From: Siphlonurus alternatus
Taxonomy: Eukaryota; Arthropoda; Insecta; Ephemeroptera; Siphlonuridae
Direction: 5' to 3'
DNA length: 64,000 nt
Assembly (NCBI GenBank): GCA_949825025.1
Contig: OX463778.1
Span: 50,554,829 to 50,618,828, forward strand
The translations under genes were made by a program, and so were the position numbers. The notes under the pieces were generated by a model that was not told where the DNA came from, made no database searches, and saw only the letters and a program-made list of their open reading frames with translations. Shown here piece by piece: positions 27,601-41,500 of the stretch (the stretch's first letter is position 1; every line of letters starts with the position of its first letter).

Positions 27601-29346
27601 ATAATTTTGTGTGCCTTAGCAACAATGCGTCACTTGTTGGTGGATTGAAGGAAAATAAAAAAAGTGTAGGATTGATTAGGTCAACGCGGACGTAATGTAA
27701 AACAACCCACCACATTCACACGATTACGCTATACTGGTGGGACATCGATTTGCTTGTATAAATATAGGAATTTCACATATTGATTGAATGGAGAGTTAAT
27801 TACACCTGAAATTCGTCCATATACCTTATTCAGTGAAGCAGGTAACAAAAGTATGAAATTTTAATGCTCTAGCAATTTAACATAATGGCAGCATGTACGC
27901 CGCACAGTACAAGTTTTTTCTTTCTTTACCTAATATATATTAACAACACATTCTTCGTTAGCATAAATTATTACCCCCACCCGTCTCCTCCACTTTACAC
28001 ACAGAGACTCCGTGAACATTAATGTTTGAGTGTCGACACATTAAAATTTGGCCTCAAGGTATCAATAGCTTCATTTACATTTTATGCATGTTGCAAACCA
28101 ACTTGCATGCAGTTCAAGTATATATTAAATGTTTCTTTATTCTCCATCGCTATTAGTATAAACGCCCATTTACACCATTAATGGATGGCAACAAGATAAA
28201 TGGGTACGTGCAATATAATAGCTAATAGACTAATGGCATTGCGTATATTATAATATATTATGATATTTTATATTATTAACAACATATATACACCTTCGAA
28301 CCTTCACCACGAGAAAATGCATTTATATTGCAACATACATGACTCATAAAATGCATTGCAATAAATCACAGTAACGACAGCCAACACCTACGTGATGCTG
28401 CAAAGTGAGAACCAACGGCATCATGCAGTATAATACTGTTTGTTGTTGCAGAGTACACGCTGCAAATTTCGGCGATGTGTTGCACGGGTTGCCTGCCTTT
28501 CTGCTGTGCCGTGGAAATCAATGCGCGCGCGAGCAAGCATCTCTTCATGTTAATCTCTCAACGTTAAATAACAGCAAGCAAGCTAGCGAGAAGTTAAGCT
28601 GCAGCGAAGTTACGTCGGGACAAGTGGCAAGGAGGAGGAGAGTCATGCTTAATAGAATTAGATTACATTCAAATGAATTTACCATCGCATTAAATACGAA
28701 AGTGCTGTCGCTTGTTTGCTGGTCAAATTTTACTTTAGGATCGACATAATTATAATATATACATGCATGAATAAAATTAAAGAAGAAAAGTTTGTCGATA
28801 AATTTTTAAATTTTGCACGGAAAAAAACACATGATTAAAATTTTTATTTGATTATCAGTTCAATGATTTAATGAATGGGTCGAAATAAAAATATATATAT
28901 ACTGTATGTGTATAATATATATATACAGCATATTTCCCATAGAATGATTTATAACGCTGCTAAATTGATTACATGGCATGTTATAGTTATACGATTGTTT
29001 CTACGATAATAATTAATGTGGAGCGGTATATGTTATGTAGGTGCATGCAAGCCCATCGCTAATGACTGCATGCAAGTCGCCATTTTGGTTGCTTGATGGG
29101 TTGCATGAATGCAGGCCGTCGCACAATCATCTGCTATTGTCTCTAGACTAGGGCGGGAGAGAAAAGAAAGACCCTTGTGATGTCTGTCGCGAGATGCAAG
29201 CAAGAGCCACGGCTGTATGCAGTGGAGGGCGGCACGTGGAGAAGAGCGGGAGGGAGGGGGGGGGGGGGGCGCTTATATACAAGAGCCAGCCCAGAGCGCC
29301 GGAGCAGTGAGAGAAGAGCAAGCCTCACCACGGCTACAAGAGGGAG

Positions 29347-29414
<68 letters not shown>

Positions 29415-32400
29415 GCAGCTGGGGCTAGGGGAGACGCTGCCTGCTGCTGCTCTGATCCAATCTAACCCCCTCACCCTCTACATCTTGTGCTGCTGCTGCT
29501 ACTTACTCCGTGCGACAATATTATCAACGACTCTTGACATAGACTCTAAGTATAAGAATAATGATTTAATAATAAATAGCAATTCATTCATAAACTATAT
29601 TACTATACAACTATACTACATGTGAGTACAGTCATTGAATTGTAGACAACAATATAGTGGTATATAGTCATATGAATAATTATAATGAAAGGAAATGGCT
29701 ATATAGGTACTTTTGCATTTCGTTGAACAGCATGTAAAAATATATACAAGTATAGTATATATAATTACGCAACATATAAAGACACCATGCAAGGATATAC
29801 TGAACCTTGCCGGGATGTGGCTACTTGTAAAACGGTTTAATTCACCAAAAGCTAATCTACGTGCGTTGTTTGATATAAACAGATCTTCCATCAGGATCTA
29901 TAATAATATGCATGCACGTGACGGAAACAATGTCCAAACGAAGCTTCATCATCCGGTCACCGTTTTTCCTATACATAATATTGTATACTAGGGAGTGAAT
30001 TTTATATACGAGTAGGTAACCTTACTTGGTTTAATTAGAAACCTGAGAAGAGTGCATGTATCGATCAAGAGGACCTGTTTGGAGGCAACACACGTGCAGT
30101 CCACCATATTGATTGATAGTGCGGCTCTTCTACTGTACAAATAAGCCATGGTGGTGAGAGCTAGGACCGAAACTTGAGGTGCACGCTTGGCGGTAGGGGC
30201 AGCTGCAGCCGCCGTAGAGAATTCGTTCCGACGTTCCGGGGTATTGATCGAGAACTCGAGCAAAGCAAAGACGCCAACAGCACTCGGTCGTGGTGGTGAT
30301 CCGCTCGGGCCAAAGTGCCGCTCTTCCCAAACCAACAGAGCATACAGCAGCGAACAACAAAATATCAGAACTGCAAGCACGCAGATATGGCAGACATGGC
30401 TGTTTATAAAGAGTACACGATTTGCAAAATGAAAAATTAAATTAATATCGATGCCATGGGACAAAAAAAAAAAAAAAAAAAAAAAAGTGAAGTCCTGAAC
30501 TATCAAAAATATAATTGTTTTGACGGAGCTGATTTGCTGCAATCGAATGCAATTTTATCTGTCGACCTTTAAATAAAACATATTTTATGCTGATTTGTAC
30601 GTTCTCGTTCTGCCTGGAGCCAGAGTGTGTACATCGTCGAGACGAGCAAAAAACTCGTCGGGTTCATCGTCATGGCTGCATGCATTCACCACAAGACAGT
30701 ATCGATTAGACAAGCTGCCGAGAGGTGGATAAACTCACACATATTTGCTGCACAAATAAAAAGCAGATGCTGAGCGTCAATCCATATGATATACCGCGAT
30801 GAAGATCTATTACGCAGCAATCACGTGGCCCTGAGCGAATATCAACGTGAACCATCAAGGGGCTCCCTCCGCCTATCCAGCATCATAGCAGATCCGAAAT
30901 CCACGAGATTTTCTTTAGCCATGCAGTACAGAAAGTGCAAACGTCAGTCTCCGAGGAGTTCGTCCGATATATTGATCCAGGGGTGGCAACAAAAGATTGA
31001 CATTAAGTTAAACCTCCCTGCGTAAGGCAGCTATATATTAGGATGGAGCAATATTTCCGTTTGACTGTGCCTGAGGGCGTTCCTCGACATAGAAAGATGA
31101 GCAGAACTGAAGAAGGTATAAGGCGGGCTGTGGTTCCATGCACGCGCTATACGCTACAGCGTGCTGTCGCTGCTGTGCTATCGATCCCGCGCTGCAGCTA
31201 GTGAGCGGCGCACCCCGCGCGCACTCAGCACTCACGCGCTGTACTGTGAGCCGCCATGCCGCCGCACCCTCAGTTCCTCTCGCACGGAGGCTCCATTGTT
31301 TCATCTGCGGAGACTTGAGTAGGCGAACGCACCACGTCACTTTCCATTTCAACCGTCAGACTCTTGGAACTGAAGCATTGTCCTGGTTAATTACTTGTTT
31401 TCGTCTTCATCAATAATCACATCAAAATAAAGTTCATGCAGAGACGCAACTCTGGCTGGTGAATTATTAACAAGATCTGATAATGAAATTGAGATAACAC
31501 AAATGTTTTCGGAGCAAATATTTAAAAATGCATGCATTTTTATTAATATGGTGAACAACAATAAATCACCGTAAATCAATGCAAAATATATGTTGGTATA
31601 TAAGATAAACCCAGGGTTGTATAACAACCCTGAGATAAACCAAAATTTTGGTTCGAATAGAAAATGTAATTATATAATGAAAGTAAAAAAAACTACAGCT
31701 TATATAACTTTAAAAACACAGGAATTATCGCTTTGACCTTCCCTGCAAGCATACGACTGCTGATAAAAACTTCGCATTTGCGTGCATGTCATTCAGCATT
31801 TATACCTCAGTTTCGTACAGTCCAAAACAAAAAGAAAAGTAGCATCAGATATGATCAGACAGAATTTCAATATAAAGGTTAATAAGCATAATGAAAGACT
31901 CCGAAAATTTAGCAATTATTTTTTGAAAAAAAGGGCTGCATTGAATCAGAAACAAGCGGAAACTGATGCAATGCGGCGGATATATTAGTCAAATCACTAA
32001 TACAGATTTTCACGCTAAAATATTTTTAAAAAATAATACTAATAAGTAATAATAATAAATTATAATGGACTCAGTTATAGACTGACTTACCCCTTCCATA
32101 CTCCATATTTACATTAGTTTTTAGGTGTAAAATATTTTAGGTTTCTCAAACCGAAAGTTGCGTCAAGATCGATCGATAAGAAAAACATATTCATAATTTT
32201 AATATTACAGGACATGAAAACGAGTTACTTCAATTAATTGTATCAGACAAATTATTTTATGACACTTGTGGGATAACTGAGGTAAAATCTAGCTTCCCCT
32301 CATCCACTTTACATATTTCCCCATGGCTCAAACGACTTGCAACTCACTTTGATTTTACGCCTTGCATTTATTTTATATACTAAAATCCTGTGTAATATAC

Positions 32401-32510
32401 ATAGGTATTGGAATGATGTATTTTAAATTTACAATCTACTTTCTGGTATGTTGAGAGTGGTTCGTTAATTGTCATTTTACACTTCAGCATTCCTTTTGAT
32501 CTTTATAAGC

Positions 32511-32558
<48 letters not shown>

Positions 32559-35500
32559 CTATACATATTATAATAAGAGTCGATATTATTTTATAAGTGA
32601 TAACACTTTCACTGTGGACATTCCATATATATTATAAGATGAAAAGCGTGGGGAGACGTCAAAATTAAGTTACACGCGTTAAATCTGTTCACGCACGTGT
32701 AATAATATAAAGATATTATAAATATAATATTATACACCAACATTAAAGTGCAACGTATTACTATGAGCATATAGTACTGTATATACTGCAGATATACATG
32801 AAATTACATTTCAATATTACGTAGGTAGTTACGTGATGCAGTGCTCTCGTGAACAGGACAATAATTTATCTTGGTCTAGTTCTTTTATTATATGAATAAA
32901 CTTGATTTTTTCTTCGATGATCTTTTTGTAACATTGAATATTCATTTTATTTGTTTATTTATTAAACTTTATTTACTAAATATTTCAATAAGAGCATGTG
33001 CAAAATGCAGTTGATTTAATGCACGGAGGAAATGAACGATTAAAAGAAAAGCACGGAGGAAATGAACGATTAAAAGAAAAACACATATCTCCCTCTTGAA
33101 AATGTTCAAGCAACCTAATATATACCAAGATTATATTTTGGATGGTTACTGTATTATATAATAATTAATGCAAAGTGCAAACATAAAATGGAAAAAAAAT
33201 AAATTAAGATAATTTATTATAAGCGGCGTTGGTCCTGCTGTGTATATTGCGTTAATTGGATTAGCTATATAAAAGGATGCTCCGTTTTATAAATATAATA
33301 TTATTTGACATAATTATTTTACATGCCTCCAATGACAAATCAAACGGTGCGCGTCACAAAAATACTAACTTCTAACAAATTGGTTACTGCAAATATCTTT
33401 ATATAAAAATCATTTGCAATTATAAGCAATATTGTCTGGTTTTATCTTGAGGTTAATACGAGGCGTTGGGAGCTAATATAAAATATAATGTAATACAGAC
33501 TTTATATTTATCAGTGCGGTCCAGTTAGGTGGCAACACTGACGTACCTTCTCCGTGCTATCCTTTCAACATGGCTCATCAAGAGTATAATTTTAATGGAA
33601 GATTCTGAATACAATTTTCACGCAATTTGAGGAGTGTTTTTAAATTCCTAATTATTTAATATGATATCATGAAATTATATATTACGGGTTTATTAAACTC
33701 AGCAATATATTATATATTAATTATCTTATATTCCTACAATATTGCAGTCTAATATCATGGAGAATATACGCCAGTGTTACCACCTAACAAGGCTCCATTG
33801 TAATATATAATATTTACATGACAAAACTTTAAAATAATGGAACGAATTTGAAGATGAATGCAAGAGAGATGAATGCCCCTGAGATGAAACCACTTAGAAA
33901 TAATACTCCATCGTCTAATTTAATGCGTATGGAGGTCCGAGGCAGGTTGCTTGGCCGCGGGCAGGAGAGGCGATAATAAACGAAGCGGTTCACGTGCTGC
34001 TGATGCTCTCTGCTAGCCACCGTCTGTCGCTGCTGTTGCTGCAGTACATTGCGACAACACGAGCCACTTGCTTATCTGATCAGCAGCTTTTTACCCCCGA
34101 CTGCATCAAATTATTACGTTCATACCGCCGTAATTAAAGTAATAAAAAAAAAAAACAATGTCAATAACAACACCTGCACTGCGTAAAATACAACATTTAT
34201 CTTCTTTGCCGCCAGTAATTCATAAATATTATTATATTTAAGTATTTTACATACTCACGAGACAATTATATTTATATTATAGCGGAAAAGATCAAAAGAT
34301 TAAGTAGAAACACTAGAATAAGTTTAATTAATTCCAAATTATTTCCATTTTATATACGATTTTTACTTTCTTTTGCGATTTTATTCTTATTCTAGTGTAA
34401 ATAGTATAATTATATCCAGGGCAGACTATTTGTAAAATCTGTAAACGAAGTGGAAATTTTGCAAACAAATAAAAACGAAAAAAAACAAAAAAAAAAAAAA
34501 TTTCGTCAACGACAAAAATGTTGCTTGAACGATTTTTTTTTTTTTTTTTTAACAAAATTTACGTCTCTTAAACTTACCCAATTCCCCCGCTTGTGGTATC
34601 CGATGTAAAAGCATTGTTGTTACCGCCAGCGAAGGCGGTAAAATCACTAGTAAGCACACTAACCATGACGATAGCTTGATGATAAAATAATACCAATAAA
34701 CGAAGTTATCAATCACTTCGCTAAAACACTTTCATCAGTTCACACTTTTGGTTTGGCAATGAGAGTTCACGCGTGGTCGCAATGCACAGTTTATTAGTTA
34801 TGTGTCCCCCGCCCAGCCCAATGATGATCGCGTCTTGCAAGCACAGCATCCACGCAACAGCAACAATCTCTCTCACACGTCACGCTGTCATACACACTGC
34901 TGGCGGGCGGACGGACGCGACGGACGCGGTACTCCTCTACGGCCTGTCTCTCGCGCGCGACTAGCCTGCGAGATCGAGCGGCGGCGGCTGCAGCAGCGAG
35001 GCGCGGCACGGGGAACGATCGCTGTTCCAAGCCTTCCCCTCATCAACTTCCCCTACTTTCCCACCCATCCCGTCCTCCGTACCGCAGCTTGCCACCTTGA
35101 CACACGCTTACCAACGTTCCCAGACTAAAATACATCGCTCGTGTGATAAATACACGTGTGATTACATTATCAGGACGTGACAAGTGCTGATAACGATTTC
35201 CAAATTAATAATTCGATATCGGGGAATAATAATAAAAAAATTGTAGTACGAAGTTCATAATATCAGTTTGATGACCTCATCAGGTATACGTGTTTTAAAA
35301 TATTTAAATCACGCCAGTCTTTACACATCACGCGTGCACATATGTATGATTTATATATGATAAATATAAATGAACGAATAATCAAAATTATTTGTTGCTG
35401 ATACAGTATAGAAAAACATCGAGATAGTTTTTCAAGCTGAAGCTTTTTCGACGTCTACTATACAAGATATTTCGTGAGAAATAATTTAGTTCATGAAAAT

Positions 35501-38500
35501 TACTTGTCCCCCTCACCACCCCCCCCTCATGATATTTAAAATTATTCACCAAGATCGTTCTTATTGAAAATATTTTATTTGAAGTAGCATCGAAAAAAAT
35601 TTATTGTATTGAATATGAACAGTCTAATATTGTAACAGCTAATAATATCAACATAAGCAACTAACATATTTTATAACAATATGCTGATAATAATAAAAAA
35701 TATAGAGCCCGACAGCCCGAAGCTCCAGATTTGACAATTTTGCAAATATCGAATCTGGCCTGTGAATAAAAAATGGAGTGTAATTTTATGTATTGGAAAA
35801 AAAAAAAAAAAATGTTAAGCCTTATTTTTTTTTCTTTTGTCATTAATTTCATTTATTTTTTTAATTTTTACTTTGCACTTGACACTTGATTCATACAACT
35901 GAATTCAGTCATACTGAATGAATGACGGAAACTAGGCTCGAAATACAAAAGGAAAATGCATATCTCTTGTTACTATCTTACATCCGGAGTCAGTTATAAA
36001 AATTTAACATTCCTGGCGATGACTCTATCATAGTATAACCTTTTTATATAACGAATAAAAATGACCAAGCACATTAAATTTTTTTTGTACATGCATTTTA
36101 GTATAAGAACCTGTTGGTAAGCAGTATCTAAAACTACCAGTTGTAAACTTTTCACATGAGACTGGAAATTACGGATTCGTTACACTTGACCATTGCAGAC
36201 AGTAATTCTTTCTTATTATATACAACAGAACGGGGTGGAGAAAAGAGGGCTTTTGTTTGGCTCATAAATGTGTCACCCGTTTTTGGAGGTGGTATATCAA
36301 CGAGGGTGCCGTGTTTGTCTTCAGTTAGGTTTGTCAAACGCATTGGCCTTTGCGTTGATGGTTTGTTTTGGACTGCCTTTAGGGTGTAGAAAAAAAAAAG
36401 AGCTTTTTTAACGCAAGCCAAGAAAGAGAAGAAAATAATGTAAGGGAGGCAGCAGCATATAAGCCTGCGCCCGGGGTGGCTGATAGAGCCCTCCACCCCT
36501 CGATTTCTATTGCTTTGTTGTGAGCACTGGCAAGGGAGAAGGGGGGATGTAGGTGCTGCTGCTGCTGTCACAGCCAGCGGCCTGCCTGCCTGCGAGAGGG
36601 AGGCTTGATTTGCACTCACTACCTGTGGGGAGCGTACCCTCCACGGCACAAAAATTACAAACCGCGAGCAATGGCAAGAAATTGGAAATAAGTAATGCAA
36701 TTATTCAACCAGGTTCAAATCCATTAAATTAACTGATATGCGTCATAAGATTCATAAGTAATATATTATTAAGTTATTAATATGTTGTTTGGTTGCACCT
36801 GTTGATGCTAAATACAAAGTAAATATCGCTGCATTTATTTACTTTTTATTAAAACCTACAGGTAGAAACATAATGTAATATGTACATGGAAAAATGCATA
36901 TATAATAAGGTATACAAATAACTGCACTACAAAACTCAAAACTATAGTCTATAAGATATTTTGCATATAACAGATGATGTGTGTGCTCATTATAAAAAAG
37001 AAGCTGGTAAATGAAAAAAGAAAATAAGATGCTGACTGCTATGTCGCGTTATATTGAAAATATATGATAAAAAACATAAAGTTCAAAGTCATTGATTACA
37101 GTTTTTATTCCACAAAGCTGCACTATTCAAGTATTGATGCATTGAGTTTCAATGCCCTTCTCACCCTCCCGGACAATCCAATCACCCTCTCAATCAATCA
37201 ATGCCACTTTTTAAAACGGGTAAGTGTACATAATATAAAGGAAATTTAGATAATGGCATATTCTTCAGTAAGGATTTTTCACACGTATTTTATTATATAA
37301 TTTTTGGGAAAAAACATTGTCAGCCATACGCTGAAGAAAAACACATGAAATTATCATCATGCACTATTTATTCATAAGAAAAAAATCATAATGCTGCATA
37401 AATAAATTAAATAATTAATTTTACATGCAGCTTATAAGGAAAATAAAAAAAGATGTTACATAATAAGTTTTTGGAAGCCACAAAGACACATGACATATTG
37501 ATTGGTCGCTAATTCGGCATCATCAAGCGGGTATTAAATTCATCTTCTGCACAGTGACACCGCCAGCAGCTAGCACATACGCCCTCCGGGGTGTGTGATG
37601 AGTCAGCTGAAGGGATTAATCTCGGCCTGGCGGGGGGCAGGCATCATATAAGGGGAGTTGGTCAGGCGGGCGGCCGTGTGCAACTTTGTGCTTCACATGT
37701 AAGGCGCGCTGAGAGGGTGCAAGGGGTGCAGTGTAGCAGAGAGAGCGCGGGGAGGGAGAATGCACCACTCTGCTGCTGCTGCACACAACAACATATGAGC
37801 CGCTCATGTGGAAGACGGCCAAGCAGGCTGGACAACCTAACAAACTCCGCCGTCGAGTGCATGCATGCAGTATATATTATATAATATACGTTCGATTAAA
37901 ACTACATGAAACTAATCGGACTAAACTGAACTTTATATGCTTCAATATTTGCAACGAGTTGCTCCACAACATATAAATATACCATAATAGCCATAATTAA
38001 TTAAGTAAGCTTGTTCACACCCTTCATTATTATAAATTTGTTTTGTTCTATAAAGCATACCGCAATATAAAGTGCTTTTTGCAGTGGAAAGGCTCGAAAT
38101 ATTTGTCGTTTCCACATTAGTAGAGCCACAGTACAAAGAATGAAAGAATAATATAACATCAATTCATGTTATAAAAAATTCTAAATCATTGTTTTATAGA
38201 GGTCTTTCAGGTCTTTCACCATACGTCACAAAAATATGACGTCACGTGAATGTAGGCAAAAAGCACCTATTTAACATGGTAGTAGCATACCAAAAACTAT
38301 TTATTTTCTGCGATATGACAATCGTGGTACTTTTGACAATTATTTTATATGATAGATTGAAATGTCAAGTAAATGGAAAAAAATACAATATTTGCCAATG
38401 ATATCTGTGAAAAATACAATAAATCATTAAATAAAATGTAAATCGACTCCAAATTTCACGTCAATAATGATCATTTTAGGACACTTATGCACTGATATTG

Positions 38501-41500
38501 ACCCTAAGATGCTTCAAAAAAATCAGCCAATCACCGACCATTGCTTTCCCCGCGGACTTTTGAATACGAGGGGGAAACGGCACAACAAAAAATAATGATA
38601 AAGAAGCTAGGTAAAATAAAAAAAAGGTATATGTTCAAGTTATGTATATTTATTTCTTACGTATATATTATTACTAAAAAATAATAAAAATATGTTAAAT
38701 TAGGAGGAATAAATCAAGTGATTCCAGTTCCCTCTCAGTATACCTACTGCTGAATGTAAACAACAACAAAGCCAAGCAAACGCTATATATTCTCAAACAA
38801 CGTAACTTCAATCCTAACTTATAATATCAGTTATTATAATACTAATGGGAGTGACGACTGTGATGAGATTATTCCATGACGATAATTGCACACAATCTCA
38901 AAGTATATCATTTAAAATATTTCGTTTTGATAAACGATGACGAAACTAATTTTATAACTTTTAATTGAAATATGTCACATTCCTATAAATTTGTTAAATT
39001 GAATTTCAGTATATATACATATGTCGGCAATAAAAAAAAAAACACAAAGGTAAATAAAAAAGGAGAAGTGGGGCGAGAAATAAAATATATGACGAGCAAA
39101 TAATAAATAAATTATGAAAGCTACACCTCCACGCAAACGTGGACTTGGAGAACGTGATATTCGTGCGAAACCAGGGATTTCCTGACGCACCGATGGCGGC
39201 CACCAGTGAAACCCGACATACACGGCAGCGAGCGCGTGATATCCACGCCAATCTACCAGCGAGATCGTCCGTCCGCTTGCGGTCGACGATATTTAGTCGT
39301 CGCAAGAACCATCTTACAGCAGGCAGAAGCTCGAGTGCAGTAGGCAGAGGGGCGGTCGCTCTGGGGTTGCAGAGAGTGAGAGAGGGTGTGCTAGCTAAGG
39401 ACGGGGGGATGGCGGGGGTCGATCGTTACTGTGTGGCGCTAGCTCGATGCGCCGCACGCGCGGGGTGTAGTATATAGTGAGTGCCTACAACTCGGTGCGC
39501 CCAACTGAAAGATGCAGCCGCAGGAACCACAGTATGCAGCAACCGATGGGCACCAACAACTTAGCACTGTCATAACTACTTTGTTTATGTTTCCTTTGAG
39601 CCACAATCCAAGGGTCAATCTCACGTAAAAGTGCATTTTTTTTTCCTCTTTCTCTACAACATTCTCACGCACTTCTTGTACAGCGACACGCAAACCACTT
39701 TTATATATACATAAAAAACGTCAACTTCATTTAAAATTACTATAATAATAAAATATTGTGTCACACTTGATGATCACAAAAAAGCACTATACTTTTAGAC
39801 GGACTTTTAATACTTATATTGTCTTTTTTTCTATTTATAAGCTGTCACCCTTACTATACATACATAATTATATAGTATATTATATATATAGCATCATATT
39901 ATATAGTATGTCATGCAGTTCTGCATGTCAACTCCATTTTCTCCTTCATTATGTGCAGCTCATGTACAAAGAAAAGTGCCATGATATCAGCAGCAGCAGC
40001 AGCTATGTACTTTGTGTACAATTTGGTTCGGGAGGATTTACCAATATAAGGTTCTACTATGATATATTATTATATAGTGCGGCGCGCGAATGTTCAGTGT
40101 GCCACGTCATCGCCCCAATTACACAATAAGTAACACGAGCAGCTAGCAGGAGGATCACCACCCCCTCCCCTCTTTGGTCCGCACCCTAGCTAGCTCGCAT
40201 GCATAATCCAGTGACGTCACGGGGGTGGCTTATCAAAGGTACATACGGCGCATGGCCCCCGCAAAGAAGCCACAGGCAAACTTAATTTGAATTTATTACA
40301 TAAATGCAATGCACTCCACATTCTCACATAAAAAATCAGTATTTATCATGCCTGATCCAGTCGGAACCCTTGCTATGCAGAGAGGGTTTTTTTATTCTAT
40401 AAAATTTTTGACTCTTGGATTTATTTTCAATTTTTTTTTTTTTTTTTAAGTTTGCATTTCTTCATATCCATTCAAATTTTCTTATATGAAGTTACGTCCG
40501 CATATTCTTAGGGGAAATACTTCAATGCAAAATATAATTCTAATTCAATTCCTGAGTAAAAGTTGATTTAGTACAAATTCTGGCTACATCGAAAATCATA
40601 TATATACAATCTGAGCGATACAAAGGGGGAGTTTTACAGCAGCTTACAAAATAAAAAAAATGCGACACAATGAAATTCAATTTGAGGGTGTATTTTTTAT
40701 AAGTTCGGGTGGGATCTCGTGTTCAATGAAAGGCACACCTGGCTATATAGAAGGATGTAAGGTGAGATTGCTCGCCACTGCATGCTATACTGAAGGGAAT
40801 TCAAAGTAAGGGAAAGATCGAAGCGGCGTTCAATTCAAACAGTGAAAAGAATCAATCCTAATACTAGCCGAGCTATATTAATACATAATTATACTTATAT
40901 GAAGAAGGAAATGGAGATGGTGGTGAACAGGAAAACTATAATTTAAAGACTGTTCCACGACAACAGCTGTTTAACTTTTAGAGAAAATACTTCCATTATT
41001 AAAGAGGTTTTAGAACTTTGTTTAAAACTTAAAATATGGACATGTTTTTGTTTTATTTTTTTGCAGAGCATTTATAGCAACATTTATGATAGGTTGGAAA
41101 TCAGGTAGCAGCAGCCACAGCGGGCAAGCAAGCAGGCGGACACGCGATTCCGTATTCCAGGTACTGCTGCTGTACAAGGTTACCTACAGGCGGCGCAGGA
41201 GAAAAGCTCGCGCAGGGCCGCTACAGCAGCCTCGGTATTTTATTGAGGGTGCTAGCCAGAATAGACGAAAACCATGCACAGATAGAGGATTTTATAATGC
41301 TTTAGCTCGCAGCACAAAACCAAGAGACGAATTTCTCAGAATTGTGCTTTTTTTTTTTTTTTTCTCTCCAAAAAACTTTTTTGTTACTCTCCCGCGGTCG
41401 GTCACTCGCCGCAGAGAAACTTTTGCGTGACGGTAAAGAAATAAGTTAAAGTAGAGATAACGCCGAACAGCTGATCGACGTAATGCCCTTTGATTAACAT

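Noticed and set aside
29217..29465. Arg-Glu repeat protein encoded across the GA tract
   Set aside because: This is only the translation of a (GA)n microsatellite.
29490..29545. Minus-strand ATG with GTAAGT donor
   Set aside because: The leader is phase 1 and cannot join jing exon 2 in frame.
29988..30542. 184-codon minus-strand frame
   Set aside because: It begins across a poly-A/T run, has no recognisable domain, and the nearby GTAAGG donor is in the wrong phase for jing exon 2.
34580..34616. Minus-strand ATG followed by TTGG|GTAAGT
   Set aside because: Good donor but phase 1, not the phase 2 needed; kept as evidence that phase matches elsewhere may be partly chance.
36152..36700. 182-codon minus-strand frame
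   Set aside because: No ATG in good context, no homology recognised and no splice logic; a chance frame in a GC-richer patch.
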